From: Isoetes taiwanensis
Taxonomy: Eukaryota; Streptophyta; Lycopodiopsida; Isoetales; Isoetaceae
Direction of reading: 5' to 3'
Assembly: GCA_021234155.1 (NCBI GenBank)
Contig: JAJEKV010000005.1
Span: 6,998,216 to 7,062,215, forward strand
DNA: 64,000 nucleotides
The notes below the pieces were generated by a model. That model was not told the origin of the DNA, did not search any database, and was given only the letters and a program-made list of their open reading frames with translations. This document shows, piece by piece, positions 48,240 through 59,948 of this stretch; the first letter of the stretch is position 1; each line of letters starts with the position of its first letter. The position numbers and the translations under genes were made by a program.

Positions 48240-48763
48240 ACCTAAAACTAAGGGCAAGTGAAAATTTTAATGATGATACCTCCATATGCCCCCTCAGAAT
48301 TCCAAAGCACCGCTAAAATATATCCGGAGAGAGTAATGCCAAAGACAATTGGGGAAAAAGGGTAAGGATATCACGGCTATCGCCTACATCCTCCAGCTGG
48401 TAGCTTCAACACTTCCAACATATACTTGCACCAAAGACTATACAAGCCACTGACAGAAAATCTGATAAGCCAAGTACAACCCCAATGAATGAAGTTGATA
48501 GTGCAAGGAACGAAAATGTCTCAACGAGTATCTGCATAATGTTAAATAAATGATGTAAAAAGGATTTTATATTTGAATATTAACAAATTACAAGATGACG
48601 TGTTTATCTTTGATAAGCCCATTAGAGGACCGAAGATCAAATAAGGGGTCCCCAATACTTCCATGACTATCACTTGTCCCAGATATGCTTCCAAGTATAA
48701 TTGCATCCCATGTAAGAAAGATAATCAAAGGTATGAATGTTCCTAGAACAATTGCAGATCTGA
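48240..48763 (-). pseudogene. Fragment of a Trp/Tyr permease-family transporter gene
   Basis: Read on minus, three coding pieces appear in gene order. SAIVLGTFIPLIIFLTWDAI with GDPLFDLRSSNGL lies at 48763-48605. QILVETFSFLALSTSFIGVV with LGLSDFL is near 48537-48450. A worn piece, PDIF-GALEF-GAYGG, is near 48310-48250. These match the central part of plant proteins of the tryptophan/tyrosine permease (Trp_Tyr_perm) family, predicted chloroplast envelope carriers. Stops and frame shifts occur in the last piece, the N- and C-terminal parts are absent, and intron-like DNA separates the first two pieces. It is therefore a genomic, not retroposed, fragment. It starts a run of same-strand gene fragments. 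Confidence 0.65.
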
Positions 48764-49044
48764 AGCATTAGTAAATGATAAGGCCAAGATATGAAGAAAA
48801 CATGTTATAAACAACAAAGTTGTATATAAATCTTACATGCCAATCACTTAAAATTTGTAGCGCATTAGAGATCATAGAGGTTTCAGCTTAACAAGCATGC
48901 CACTGCCTAGCTAAGAGCATGTCACATGGGAACTGCAAACCTAATGAAATTTACAATAACCTAGAAACAGAAGATATTTATATTGATGCTCTGGTATGAT
49001 TTGGACAGTGGAAAAAAATATTATTTCTTCAATTCTTTTGACTT

Positions 49045-49345
49045 AGGGTCCATTCGCACCTACCGTTAAGTTAGGTTAAGTTAAAAAAATTTAACTACCT
49101 GATGAGACTTAACTACAACAACTGCATTCACACTAAAAATAGGTAAGTCTCGGTTAAATAACTTAACCAAGATAAGTTAAATACTTTCACACCAAACACA
49201 GTTAAGTCAAAAAATTTAACCTAACTACTAGTTGTTCAGACATGGTCTTGTTAAGTTAGTGGTTAACCAAAATGTCTTCAGACAAGCTTTAGTTAAGTTA
49301 CAATGTTAACTTGACTGAAACTGTTCACACCAATCTAGTTAAGTT
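49045..49345. mobile_element. MITE-like element with TTAAGTTA subterminal repeats
   Basis: The block opens gggtccattcgcacctaccg and carries about ten copies, in both orientations, of gttaagtta/taacttaac within 300 bases. This is the pattern of subterminal transposase-binding repeats in non-autonomous hAT or PIF-like elements. A matching inverted terminus and target-site duplication were not found at the right end, so the element is truncated or misjudged. Confidence 0.5.
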
Positions 49346-49670
49346 TACTGTTTTTTGTCGCTTCTCGCATTGGGACAAGGAAAGGAAATCACGGGAAATT
49401 ATAGATTTTTTGTTTTAAGCTGGAGCTGGAGCCAATGTTGGTTTCGCTACATTTCAGTCAATGAATCCAAAATTTTAAATTCCGATGTTAAGGTTATAAC
49501 GTGCTACTATTCCATAAAGAGAAAACCATCGAAAGTAGTTGAATGAAGAGCTCGCATTTTATTTCATTTTATTAACTTTCTCATGGCTTTTACAGCCCCA
49601 ACAATCTGATAGTGCGTGAACTTGGCTATAAACATTAAACCTTGAAGTCGACAAAAATTACTTGTCATAT

Positions 49671-50910
49671 TTATGAAATTGCCATAATATCCCCGACCAC
49701 AAAGCTACTTTCGCCTTCACCATAGTTCAATTCTCCATATGTTGTAGTGCCCGGAGAAATGACATGAGTTGTCTTCCATGTCAATGATCCGACAATATTG
49801 TGGTGTGCATAAAGATTGTGGAATGTCTTTTCATCCCGCCATTCTCGCTTCACAAAACAAAATCTGAGAGATGGGCCAAAGTATCTGGCGGTAGTTCTTT
49901 TAAAACACGATTAATCATGTCACACCGAAGCTTGAAGCTCCTTCCCTTCTAAGCATGAGAGGAACCAATAATGCATCCAAAATAACCTTTGGATGCGTCT
50001 TGGCCGCCATCATCACAAAGACATGTCGGTAAGATTTTGATGTTGGGTGCTTCAGTTCTAGGAGCTTTGGAAAGAGAGTAAAACTGACCACCTGAATGGA
50101 CCACATATAACCTTCCTGCTCTCCAAGCAAATGATTGACAAAAAGAAGAATTATATTATCTTCCATTTTCCAAGGCTTTATTGTGTTGAACAAACTGACT
50201 AAGTCAGGACAGAGCCTAAAGATACACAAACCCTTTGCAACGTCCAGTTCTGATATTGAAGTCTTTGGTGCCAAAAGCATCTCCCTCAAAGATAGTGCCA
50301 AAAGCATCTCCCTCAAAGATAGTGCCAAAAGCATCTCCCTCAAAGATAGTGCAGGAATAACAGCTTCATTTTCCGCCTCTCTAACAGGTACCAGAGCATT
50401 ATCTTTATGTGAATTGGCATCTAATCTTTTCTCATGTTGATCAAAGAGGCTTGAAATGGTATCATCCTCCAAAACTTGGTTTGCTTCAATATCCACCTTT
50501 TCAACCTCTTAAAAGCGGTTTGCGGCTTAGAAAAAAACATCCCTTCAAAGAGTCTTTAACTCATCGAACAGTTGTAGAAAAGGATCACACTCATCATACA
50601 TTCCCCGAATTATACCACTTCCCTGAATTTTCTCGCTCGGACATGGAAACCAACTTTCATTGACAGTCGCGTGCATACGGCATTGCACTTATACAATGGC
50701 ACTAAACTTACCATCAACTGATGCATTGGCAGACATGAAATCAAGAAGCATTTTGGCACCACGATAAACCCAAAAGTCTCCACTTCATGTGAGGATAGTA
50801 GCCGCTTGGCAAGCTTCTCGAGGTCACCAGAGCGAAATCTGGAGTATTGTGCGACTAAAAATGCAAGAACATTGGCCCCATAGCACATGGCAAAGTCTCG
50901 CATCCAAATG
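49671..50910 (-). pseudogene. Fragment of a helical-repeat gene, possibly FANCE-like
   Basis: A 193-codon open stretch (50496-49915) contains VSFTLFPKLLELKHPTSKSY and MMAAKTHPKVILDALLVPLM. It continues after a one-base shift as CDMINRVLKELPPDTLAHLS, and after another shift to a stop at 49671. I recall this type of sequence from the C-terminal half of plant Fanconi anaemia group E homologues, a nuclear interstrand-crosslink repair factor. The recollection is uncertain. Upstream, 50903-50610 (GDLEKLAKRLLSSHEVETFG) is probably an earlier exon. A 27-base unit is repeated exactly three times at 50270-50350, giving a tripled ALSLREMLL. The frameshifts make it non-functional as written. Confidence 0.4.
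50270..50350. repeat. Exact triplication of a 27-base in-frame unit
   Basis: gccaaaagcatctccctcaa-agatagt occurs three times without a mismatch (50270, 50297, 50324). On minus it adds nine residues per unit and keeps the frame. Confidence 0.97.
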
Positions 50911-51299
50911 CAACTGCACCAAAGGTCGTAAGAAAATGCAGGATACTTACTCCCCTAACGTTCCTTCCCCTCAGAAACACCACTTCCCAAGCCGTAAGGT
51001 CGTATCGGCCTTCCATAATGTAGCAACAAATGCTCCTCGTTTCCAACTTTCGGACGTGCCAATAGCATGGTCATAACCTTCCTAGAAATGTCCCACTAAA
51101 CTAGGCCAAATTCCTTATGATAAACTGATTAAGGGTGAAGGATGAAGCTCAAAAAGAAACCAAAGGGTACATTATAAGAGCTTCCTCAGAAAGACTCCAC
51201 TAAGACAAAGAAGCATATCAAAAGAATATCCCCAACACACCTCTTGTTTTGGTTGAAATTTTGGAATCACAATATATTACCTACATGCAACATATGATC

Positions 51300-53415
51300 T
51301 CCAACAAATAGTCGCATTTATTGTTGTACCAACAAATGACCCATAAAACAGAGCCCAATGCTGACCCAATAAAATGGACTTGGCGATATACACCTCCTAC
51401 AAGCCCCGAACCTTTGCACAATGCGCTTGATACAACCTTTGCAAAAACTAGCTAGGTGAGAAGCGATTTGCCCGAGCTAGAGCAGCTTTTTCCAGAGTGC
51501 GTAATCTCATCAATATTTGTAAAACCCCAAAGAAAGGACTCCGGGTACCTTAATGCCATTATACCAAGTCCAAGCCCACCAAGAGGGTGTTTATAGAAGG
51601 TGGGATACCAAGATGCCACTAGCCTTGTAAAAACGCCACACTCCATAAAAAGCATCCCAAGCATCAAATATAGTGGAAGCTCTGCGCAGATGATTGAATG
51701 TTTTCAATTGTTTCCTTCAAACTCATTAAATAAGGCATAAGCTTACCAAATTCTAAGCATAACTCATAAGTAGGAACTGTAAAAGGTTCAGACTCTCCCG
51801 AAAGCGGTACATTCGAGACAAATGAAGATAATACTAATGCTAAAATAATCATAGTAGTTGTAAGTGGTGGTGAATTCTCTGCATGCAATGGACGTAATAT
51901 CGTCTCTATTGCAAAAAACATCCGCAACAGTGCATTGAAACCCGCATTGAAACAGATGGTTAAAACATGATGCGACATGACCGGGCTCCGTGGTTACAAA
52001 AGGTTTTACATTCTCTCGTCCTTGCAAGGTAGCCTTTGTTAGAAAGGAGTTGACCATGCACCTAAGAAGATAAGAAGGATAAGAATTGTAATTCAAGAGA
52101 CCCGAACATGCAAGGATAGCAATCAAAAACAAAAGTTATCTCCAAATATAAGACTTCTAAAGACATACCACAAACTAGGAAACATTTCTATGGATTTTCA
52201 ATGGTTTAGCAAATATTGCTATCAATTTTGGTCTTTACACTCAAATCTTTAATTCCTTCCCTTGTTCAAATCTTCCCAACTTCGGATAAACTAAGACAGT
52301 CATTTGGCAAAATTTTATTCTACTTTTCAAGCACCCCAACCTCACTTGAACGGTTCGGGAAGCTATTTGTCCTATTTATTAATGTACCGCATCCTATATA
52401 GCTAAAAATTGAGAAGCAACATCCAAATGGAGCATTAATCTAAAGACTCAAGATATTTCAATAATTCATAGGGCAAACTGAAACCAACTAGACGTGTAGT
52501 AGAAACTTTACATAGATGAGAATAATTTTTATTGCGCTATCAAATTGAGCGTAAATATCGTTAGCATGTAATTTTAATAATCTTTGCCGACTTAGTGCAT
52601 GCACATAGAACAAAGTTGGAAAGTTAAAATTCTCGAGACGAAAACCCCGAAGAAATGCCACCGGTACCACTGCAAATAAAGAAGTGCTATTCTTCTCTCC
52701 CTATTATTCTGCATGACCTCCGAGCATCCAAATGCACAAGCCCGCCTAATATTAACACTTGGTCCTTTTGGCCTAAAGAACATGCCGTTTCCCAACGTCA
52801 CGGCAGCTTTCATGTTGCCTTTATGACAGACAAGATGTCGCTAGCAAGTCCACCCTCCGCCTTTCATGTGGCCTACACGCTTTAATTGATCCAAAATAGC
52901 TAACAACGTATGCATAACACCAACTATAACACCACCAACAATAGGGACTAACATAATTCGATGCCAAGTCTCGAAAAGTTTCGGAGGCGACCATACCTTC
53001 ATGTGGAGCACCAGCCCAAGCAAAATCATGTATCAAATGTACCTTGATAACTTGTGCATTAGAGTAATAAATAAATACGTGAAGGTTTAAGTATTACGTG
53101 TCTCGAGATCCCAATCCGTAGGCTAACAAATATTTTGATACAATAAGAATTTAAACCAATTCTAGAAACAAAATCCTCGATACCTAATGCAATCAACCAT
53201 GACTAACATCACATGTTGTTGTTAATTTTCCAATAAAGTGGCCATGACAATAGTTTGATGTACAATTTGACATAATTACTTACCCCCTTGTTGAATGCCA
53301 CAACACTGACTCCAGTGGCGCATCCTAGAAAGCATCCCATCAACAGCAAAGCCCACTCTGGAGGCACCTCCTTTACCCTGTCACGGACATGGGCCATTGA
53401 TGCTTGTTCGCGAGA
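51300..53415 (-). pseudogene. CLC-F: Fragment of a CLC-f type chloride channel gene
   Basis: Pieces in order on minus: MAHVRDRVKEVPPEWALLLM to VSVVAFNKG (53400-53280), then an intron with donor gtaagta. HDFAWAGAPHEG, ETWHRIMLVPIVGGVIVGVM and ILDQLK (53040-52890) follow, then KAAVTLGNGMFFRPKGPSVN and MQNNRERRIAL (52810-52690). After a second intron-like gap come FFAIETILRPLHAENSPPLT and SSFVSNVPL (51920-51800), LGGLGLGIMALRYP and WGFTNIDEITHSGKS (51580-51490), and AKVVSSALCKGSGLVGGVY (51440-51390). They match plant CLC-f proteins, intracellular anion channel/exchanger homologues. The frame shifts at several points. The GPEGP pore motif reads RPKGP, losing the gating glutamate. The C-terminal part with CBS domains is missing. 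It is a decayed intron-containing fragment. Confidence 0.8.
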
Positions 53416-53449
53416 AAACTCACTTACAATGGCCTCTACGCATGGGACT

Positions 53450-54050
53450 CCTTTCCATAGAAATTATTGGGACTCCTTCCCAATGAACCCCACCTTTCCA
53501 ACTTCTTTTCAGCTTTTGAAGTGCCGGAATTGTTTCAAATAATCTCGCAAAGGGTGGTGTCGGATTAGCTACCCAATAAATTAAGATGAATTCTACTTCT
53601 CTGCATGAAATGACTGAGCATGTAGAGAAGTAACTCTATGTAAATATTGTCTTAAAATCCATGAGCTAACAGAATTTGTATAGGAAATACCAAATGCAAT
53701 GCAATATGCAAGAACATCATCTCGAACATCATCCCGATGTCAATCTATGAAGACTAGATTGGTATAGGGTGAAATCACAACCCAATCCAATGAACCGAAT
53801 CAATGTCATGGCATTGAATAATGCCAATATAGTCCACATTCAATCTAGCCAAACTCTCATCCACACTTCTAACAACACATTCGGCAAAGATCAAATCAAA
53901 AGTTTCAAAGATAACGGCCGATTTCAAGATCGAAATCAAAAGCTTCAAAGATAACGGGCCGCATTTGGTGATTGAGAATATACCTCTCCGCTGCACCTCC
54001 AACGCCTTCAATGCCTTCAATGCCACCGATCCAAAGGTCTCACAAGCTAC
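53450..54050 (-). pseudogene. Fragment of an L-galactose dehydrogenase gene
   Basis: On minus, LKALKALEVQRRGIFSITKC leads to a duplicated FDF region. CVVRSVDESLARLNVDYIGI and IQCHDI follow (53870-53795), then FGSLD after a one-base shift (about 53770). Beyond a retained intron-like gap of about 200 bases comes ETIPALQKLK (53550-53520). These are hallmark stretches of plant L-galactose dehydrogenase, the aldo-keto reductase that makes L-galactono-1,4-lactone in ascorbate synthesis. The start and most of the C-terminal half are absent. A 35-40 base tandem duplication (gttatctttgaa(g/a)cttttgattt) disrupts the frame near 53960-53890. The next coding piece on the same strand, 40 to 100 bases on, already belongs to the chloride channel. 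Confidence 0.75.
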
Positions 54051-54164
54051 CTTCCAGACATGCATCACAGAGCAACCATTTGGCCGCGTTTGCTACCCGG
54101 TTTCCACACGCCCAAATCAAATGCGGCCCCACCGCCAATTTACAGTGGTCGAGCCAGTTTTAAA

Positions 54165-54552
54165 TACCACCAGATATGCTAGGCATATGCCGACATATAC
54201 CTGAATATGCCCACATACCCACATAAACGAGGGTTTGCCCCCCTAGGGGCAACCCAAAAAAAAAGGCATAAAAGTTCCTCAAACGATATAAATGGTTGCC
54301 CTCCGTGAAGGTGTCCATTTACTTATGATTCAAATTCATTCTATATCATTGTTAAGTGAAGGTGTGCATTGACTTTGATTCAAATTCATTCTATATCATT
54401 GTTATGCATGTGTCTTTGTGTCTGAATAAACCCTTGTTTATGTGGGCTTTTGGCATATCCTAGGTATATGCTAGAATATCCCTATGCTAGAATATGTGGG
54501 CTTTTGTGGGCTTTTGGCATATCCTAGGTATATGCTAGAATATCCCTATGCT
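54165..54552. repeat. Fold-back element with internal direct repeats
   Basis: The left arm (about 54165-54236, ending cccacataaacgagggttt) and right arm (about 54428-54500, starting aaacccttgtttatgtggg) are imperfect inverted repeats. Between them a 51-base direct repeat (54305 and 54356, gattcaaattcattctatat) fills the loop. The right arm is itself duplicated with a 64-base period (gtgggcttttggcatatcct at 54442 and 54506). Confidence 0.75.
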
Positions 54553-56298
54553 GGTGACTGCTCCAAACTTCCTATTTCCTGTAAACTCGCGGTCACCATC
54601 GATGTTAGGCGGATGCTGTGCAAACCGGCTAACCGGCTGAAATCTATAATCTGTGTGCATCCGAGGCTAACTCCGGAGGGGATCGGGCTAGATTGATCTA
54701 GGGCTGGGTTCGAATGGCTCTCAGGTAACTCTAGGATTCCGGTGAATTTAGTTGGGTCATTCCATTTTCTATATTTCGCTTCATTTTGACTGCATCAGAT
54801 TTAGGATCTTAGGAGAGGCCATGGCTCATTGCATTGCCGATTTTATAAGTGCTCAAGCTTCTTTTGAGGGATTCCATTTCGTCATTGCCAGATTTATTTG
54901 CCAATCTTCGGAATATGAGTGTCTTGGAAATCTTCGAAAGTTATAGATACGTGGAACTAGATGTGTCTGGAACTGGGATAACAGGTGCAATCCTGTCCTT
55001 TTTAAATTTCTTAAGAATTTGAAAAGCTTTAAGATAACAGTAAGTTATATGAGTATCTTGGCATGCTTTTTGTACATGGTACCTTGGCACAATTTCTTCC
55101 CTCATTTCTTTGTTGCTTTGGTGGAGTTGATATAAATTCAAGGATTTTGTGCTCTACGCACATAAGCTGTTGCAAAAGACTGTATTGTCTTCTATTGCGG
55201 CCAGGGATTTGAGGAACCATAACATGCCTTTCCCCTTTCTTGCATGTTATGTCCTGTACACTAGAGGTAGCCAGCGATTTCGACTAGGTAAGGCATTCCT
55301 AGGCGATTGATTCTATGTTACATTCCCTGCTTTTTTCTGTCCTCACGTCCCTGTTTATCAATGCCGCCAAAGAATCTTGGAGCAGACACTTAGACATCAT
55401 TGCAATTGCGGATGTCTTTTTCTGTTACGATTCAGGCAGCGAAAGCAAAAGCGGATGCCTCCATTTTGATCTGCATCTACCCTTCTGATATGCGCATTCC
55501 ATACTTTGCAATTAAAATTTCCTTGATTTATTGAAGATAAGATTTACAACTTTTGATCTGCGCTGCTTTATTATTAACTCTGATTTTGTCCTCCGTGTTT
55601 TGACAGAGAACCAAGCAGCTGTGGCTATGGCGACTGCGAGCTATTTTTGCAGCTCGAGATGTGGCCTGATAAGCCAGCTTGTTACAGGTAACTATTTATA
55701 TTCTACATTCTTAAATTCTCATTTGCTTCTATTTTTTTGTTAATCAACTGCTATTACAAATCTGTACACTTAGTTTATATGCCTTATTCCCTTTTTCTTC
55801 TGGATCAACCGTTATTATAAACTATACCGAGAGAATGCTGGCTAAGCTCTCCTGTGTGATCTGCTGGCCGCAAAGTCTGAGAACCTAGGTCTAGATTCAT
55901 ATTACTTGGCCAATATTTTTGGCAAGAGTTCCTCATATTCTATTCTATTCTATTCTATTCTTATTGAAACTGGTTGTCAATTATTATTTTTCTTGTCCAA
56001 ATCCAGACATATCAAATTGCTCAGTTTTAGGCTTGCTCATTAGTTTATGGCCTGCTCATTTCAAAACAATATCTAGCATCACAATTTCAAAACACTGTAA
56101 ATAAGTCGTATTTAATTAAAGTGGGACAAATCTTGAATTTTGGGACTCGGACTGAAAATGGGACTCACACACCATAAAAGAAATTTCTGAATTGATTGCT
56201 TGAATAGAATTACACATGACACACATAGAATTGGGTTACTTGTTTTCCTCATAAATTTTACAAACCACTAGTTGAGAAAGTTTTCAAACTTCTCAATA
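54553..56298 (+). other. Exon-like scraps, microsatellite, no complete gene
   Basis: Plus-strand coding-like pieces occur at 54821-54945 (MAHCIADFISAQASFEGFHF) and 55606-55688. The latter reads NQAAVAMATASYFCSSRCGL, flanked by ttgacag and gtaact as an exon would be. No protein family is recognised and no frame joins them. A (ttcta)n microsatellite lies at 55936-55962. These pieces may be another captured gene fragment on the opposite strand. Confidence 0.35.
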
Positions 56299-58915
56299 TT
56301 ATGCACCCTCATACAATGATATAGCATGGAGGTTGCTCATGGCCTTGTCCATCTCCTTTCTTGGGATCTTGTGTGTGTTGTCTTTTGCAATGTGAGAACT
56401 TGGATATGACCATACCACACATTCCACCAATTCCCTCCTTTGAGGGTCGGCATAATTTGGCCTCCACTTCTTCTCCCAAAGATCGGTGTATTGCTCCTTC
56501 AAGTTGCCCTTCTTGTGCCTCCCAATGGGCTCCCAATATTGAATTTGGAATCCGGGGCGCTTAACTCCTCTCCATCCATCAGCATAGTGGTGGTCACATC
56601 GAGAGTGCCACCCCTAACCATATTGGACCGGTCCTCATCATCGGGCCTTACTAGCACAAAGTATCCTTCCTTGATGTCCTCAAAGGGATCCCACTCAGAA
56701 GATCAAACCACTTCGACTTTGAGGCCTTACTTCCCACAAACCACTTGGGACCCAAGTGAGCATTCTTAGACGTGCTTGCACCTTGAGAACCCTCCCATCT
56801 TGACTCGGCAAGAACCCGCCTCTTAGCTCCCTCCCACATGGTCTGTTCGGTTTCTAAGCATGTTACAACTTTCTCCCCAAGACTTGATTAGGGAGTCCAT
56901 TTGATTTTTCTTAAGAGTGGAGGTGTGCTTTCCATTTCAACATCATCCCAAAGTGCGTTATGTAATCCTTGATGCCCTTCACCAGTTGGCTAGAGTCTTT
57001 GACTGTCTTGAAGGGAGGTAGTGGTTTTGGCTGCCCTTTAGGAATGAGAACTTCACCAGCAACACCCCTTTGCCACAACTCGATACCTTGTATGCAGGGC
57101 ATCCACAACTTGTCACCTGGTTCCACTTATATTGCATTATTGGTATTCCATCCCTAACCCAAAACTTGAATTGAAGTGGCTTTGTGTGTCCTCAATCAAC
57201 CGGTCCTTGCCATCTAGCAAGTATCCTTCTACAAATGATTTCCAATCTGCAACCTCATCCATCAAGAAAGCCATTGGGTTGGGGTCAATGCAGCTCTCAA
57301 ACACATCCATTAGTTCAGGGAGAGTGGTCACGTTTTCTCTCTTGAGCTTGGTGGAGAAAGTTCCAAAGAATCCATCAATATCATCATCGTATGCCCAACC
57401 ATCATGAATCCCACTTTCACAACTTTGAATACTCCCCTTTGCTGTCAAGTATGACATTGCCCCAAACATCCATCTATTCTTGTTTTCTTTCCAACGGTTG
57501 TCCAACTCAACACATAGCTCCTCGGTGATTTCTCTAGTAAGGGGAAATCATCCCAAGTCCTCCTTGATTCACTAGGCACCTTGGATGTGAGCTTTTTATC
57601 CGCCTTTGGTAACAAAGCGGTTGATCATCCATCAAAGCCTCAAAATGGGTGCTGAAGGGGAATACCTCCTCCCTTCTACTCGATCCTTTCTCTAGTGTTC
57701 TCAAGCACTTGAAAATAGAGCTCACATGGAAGTTTGGATCATCTCTCCATAGATCAAGCACAAAATGACCATATGTTCCAGTTCCATGACCATGTGTTAA
57801 TACACCCGCCCGGACTTACTTTCATCTCGGAAAAGCGTTTTGACAACGCTTGGGTAAAGGATCTAGCTTTGGCAAGAAAGTCTTGTGTTGGTCCATCTTA
57901 TCATGAATTATACACAAAAATTTGTCCCACTGCATCTCGAGGAAAATGTTCTCCACCGCCAATACAACCGTCTACATGATATTTGGTCTCTTTGGTGATC
58001 TGCAAATTGCTCCCTAATTGCCATTCTTTCTTTCTCTATTGCAGTTGATGCAAGTGTATCCTTGAGTTGAATGCAAGTGTTGCACTTTGAGAATGGCATG
58101 TGTTGTAGGACACTCACGTCCAGAAGTGAGTGCTCCATAACTTGCTGAAATGTGATTGAGAAAGAGGCCTACCTCCAGTAGTTTCTAGGATGGAGTTGAC
58201 CTCCTTAAGGCACTCCTTTTGGATATAGTGTTGTGGCAACACTCTTTGCACCACTCGCACACCGTGCTCGTTCACCTTCGACTTGTGGGGCAATGGCCTT
58301 TAGAGTATTTGCTCTAGGTTTCAAAGTGAGTGCATTACCATGTTGGAACAAAGTGTGCCCTTTTCTAACCTGCTCCCAAGATGTCACGTAAAATGAAGAC
58401 TTGCTCACCCCAAGAATCCATCTTAATGCTCTCATACATACCTTCATTCCCCTCAATTGATATAGCAGCCGTCCTGTGTTTTCATCATAGCTGGAATTCC
58501 TACACAAGGAGTAAATGAAATTAATCCTATCTTTTTGAAGCTGTCCAATGTATTGGGACCTTATCTGCACGAGGTCATCCACATTGTAATGCACTGTGCA
58601 ATCTAGGTTGCAACACTCTTGTCCCCTAATTGCCTCCGGTTTTCTTTGGTTGGTGCCATACTTTCCATCCTTTCTAAATATTTGTCACTTCTAGGCCTCT
58701 TGGGCACCTTTGGTCAGCCTTTTATGAAAGACATAGCGCCTCTTCTTCCTTGTGATCAAAGGATGCTCATCGACCACCAAATCTTCCACATGGCCTTGGG
58801 TGGGCCTTGGGGTGTGTAGTTCAGTAGGGCATTCTAGAGTATCACCATTCTTGTGTGTAATAAATCTAATTGGCCATCTCAACTGAGCTTGGGACTCCAG
58901 CAGCCCTGAGCACAC
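56299..58915 (-). pseudogene. Decayed transposase-like gene of a DNA transposon
   Basis: Minus-strand frames line up as one broken protein of roughly 850 residues. An N-terminal region (58594-58205: VDDLVQIRSQYIGQLQKDRI then VCMRALRWILGVSKSSFY) comes first. A cysteine pair region (MPFSKCNTCIQLKDTLAS, about 58090-58040) follows, then IIHDKMDQHKTFLPKL (about 57910-57865, after a frameshift). Next come GHGTGTYGHFVLDLWRDD, a middle part at 57505-57137, and a C-terminal part at 57126-56911 and 56502-56299. The layout (DNA-binding N-terminus, KCNTC, an HDxMDQ/KT core and an LWRDDPNF motif) resembles the RNase H-like DDE proteins of uncharacterised eukaryotic transposons. The acidic residues in HDKMD could be part of a DDE triad. 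Several frameshifts and stops show it is inactive. No terminal inverted repeats were fixed. The family name is unknown to me. Confidence 0.5.
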
Positions 58916-59600
58916 AATGCAATCACTAGAGCTTCCCCTGGTGACATGATAGTATCAACTTCGATAAGAAGCTTCACAATGCCAACTCCAAGATGTTCAT
59001 CTCCCACCTCTCATCATTCACACTATCAAATGGATCAACTGCAGTTATTATGCCCTCTCAAATACCATCCATCCGGGTTGCAAGGGGTGCAACAAAAGGC
59101 AACCCATCCTCCTCCATTGGAGCCTAGGGCAATGGCCTCCTTTGGACTTCCCTCGGCTCCATTTTACTCATCTCACATGCTCCCCTAATGAAAAAGCTCA
59201 CATTAAAACCATATAGCCCCAAACACCACAAATATGACCATATGAACCATATAAAACCATACAAACATATTAAATATAACCATATTAAATCATACAACCA
59301 TATTAACTAAAATCATATAACCATATTAAAGGATACAACCACACTCATTCTAAACCATATGTGAACATTGTAACCATATATACCATTGATACTATTCAAC
59401 CATTGAAACCTTATTAAATACATAAGACAACATATATAAACATATAACTAACCCTTTCATATCTTGGCATGGCCATGGCGGCCCTCTTCGTGAGGTCAAA
59501 ACCGTGGCCACGCCAAGAATCCAGACCGCCACGCCATGGAGGGCATGGCCCACACGTGACAGTATATTATTGCACTTTTACGAGGTTGAGGGTGCAGCCG
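58916..59600. other. Transposon flank and ACCATAT-rich low-complexity DNA
   Basis: Up to about 59170 the minus strand retains coding-like text (IMSPGEALVIALCAQGC) that may be the transposase N-terminus or a separate relic. From 59200 to 59450 the sequence is dominated by irregular accatat/aaccat repeats. An imperfect hairpin (cttggcatggcca, 59464-59476, against tggccacgccaag, 59505-59517) follows. Confidence 0.5.
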
Positions 59601-59948
59601 TAATTAACCGCACCCTCTTCCTCTCCCCATTCATTCTTCCTCCCCCCCGTTTTCTCGATCGGTCTTGAGCTCCCTCTGTTTCCTTAGGCGCCGCTTTCAC
59701 CGGACGGCGATCGATCAAACCGAAAGCGATTCCAAATACCATCTTATGACAGCAGCTTGGTCGTCGGGGGCGCTTCCAAATAGCCGAGTTCTCGCCTTGC
59801 AGGTTCATTGTTCGAGCTGGCGCTATCACCTCGAGAAGAAAGTGAGGCCCTTTTTTCTTTTGCTTTTAGTTTTACGTAAGTCTTTTTAGTGCATTTTTCT
59901 TATATTACGTTGTTAGAGGCTCTTATTAATCCCCTGATACAATTTACA

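Noticed and set aside
59200-59450. Regular satellite array
   Set aside because: The accatat units are irregular in length and spacing; low-complexity DNA is the safer description.
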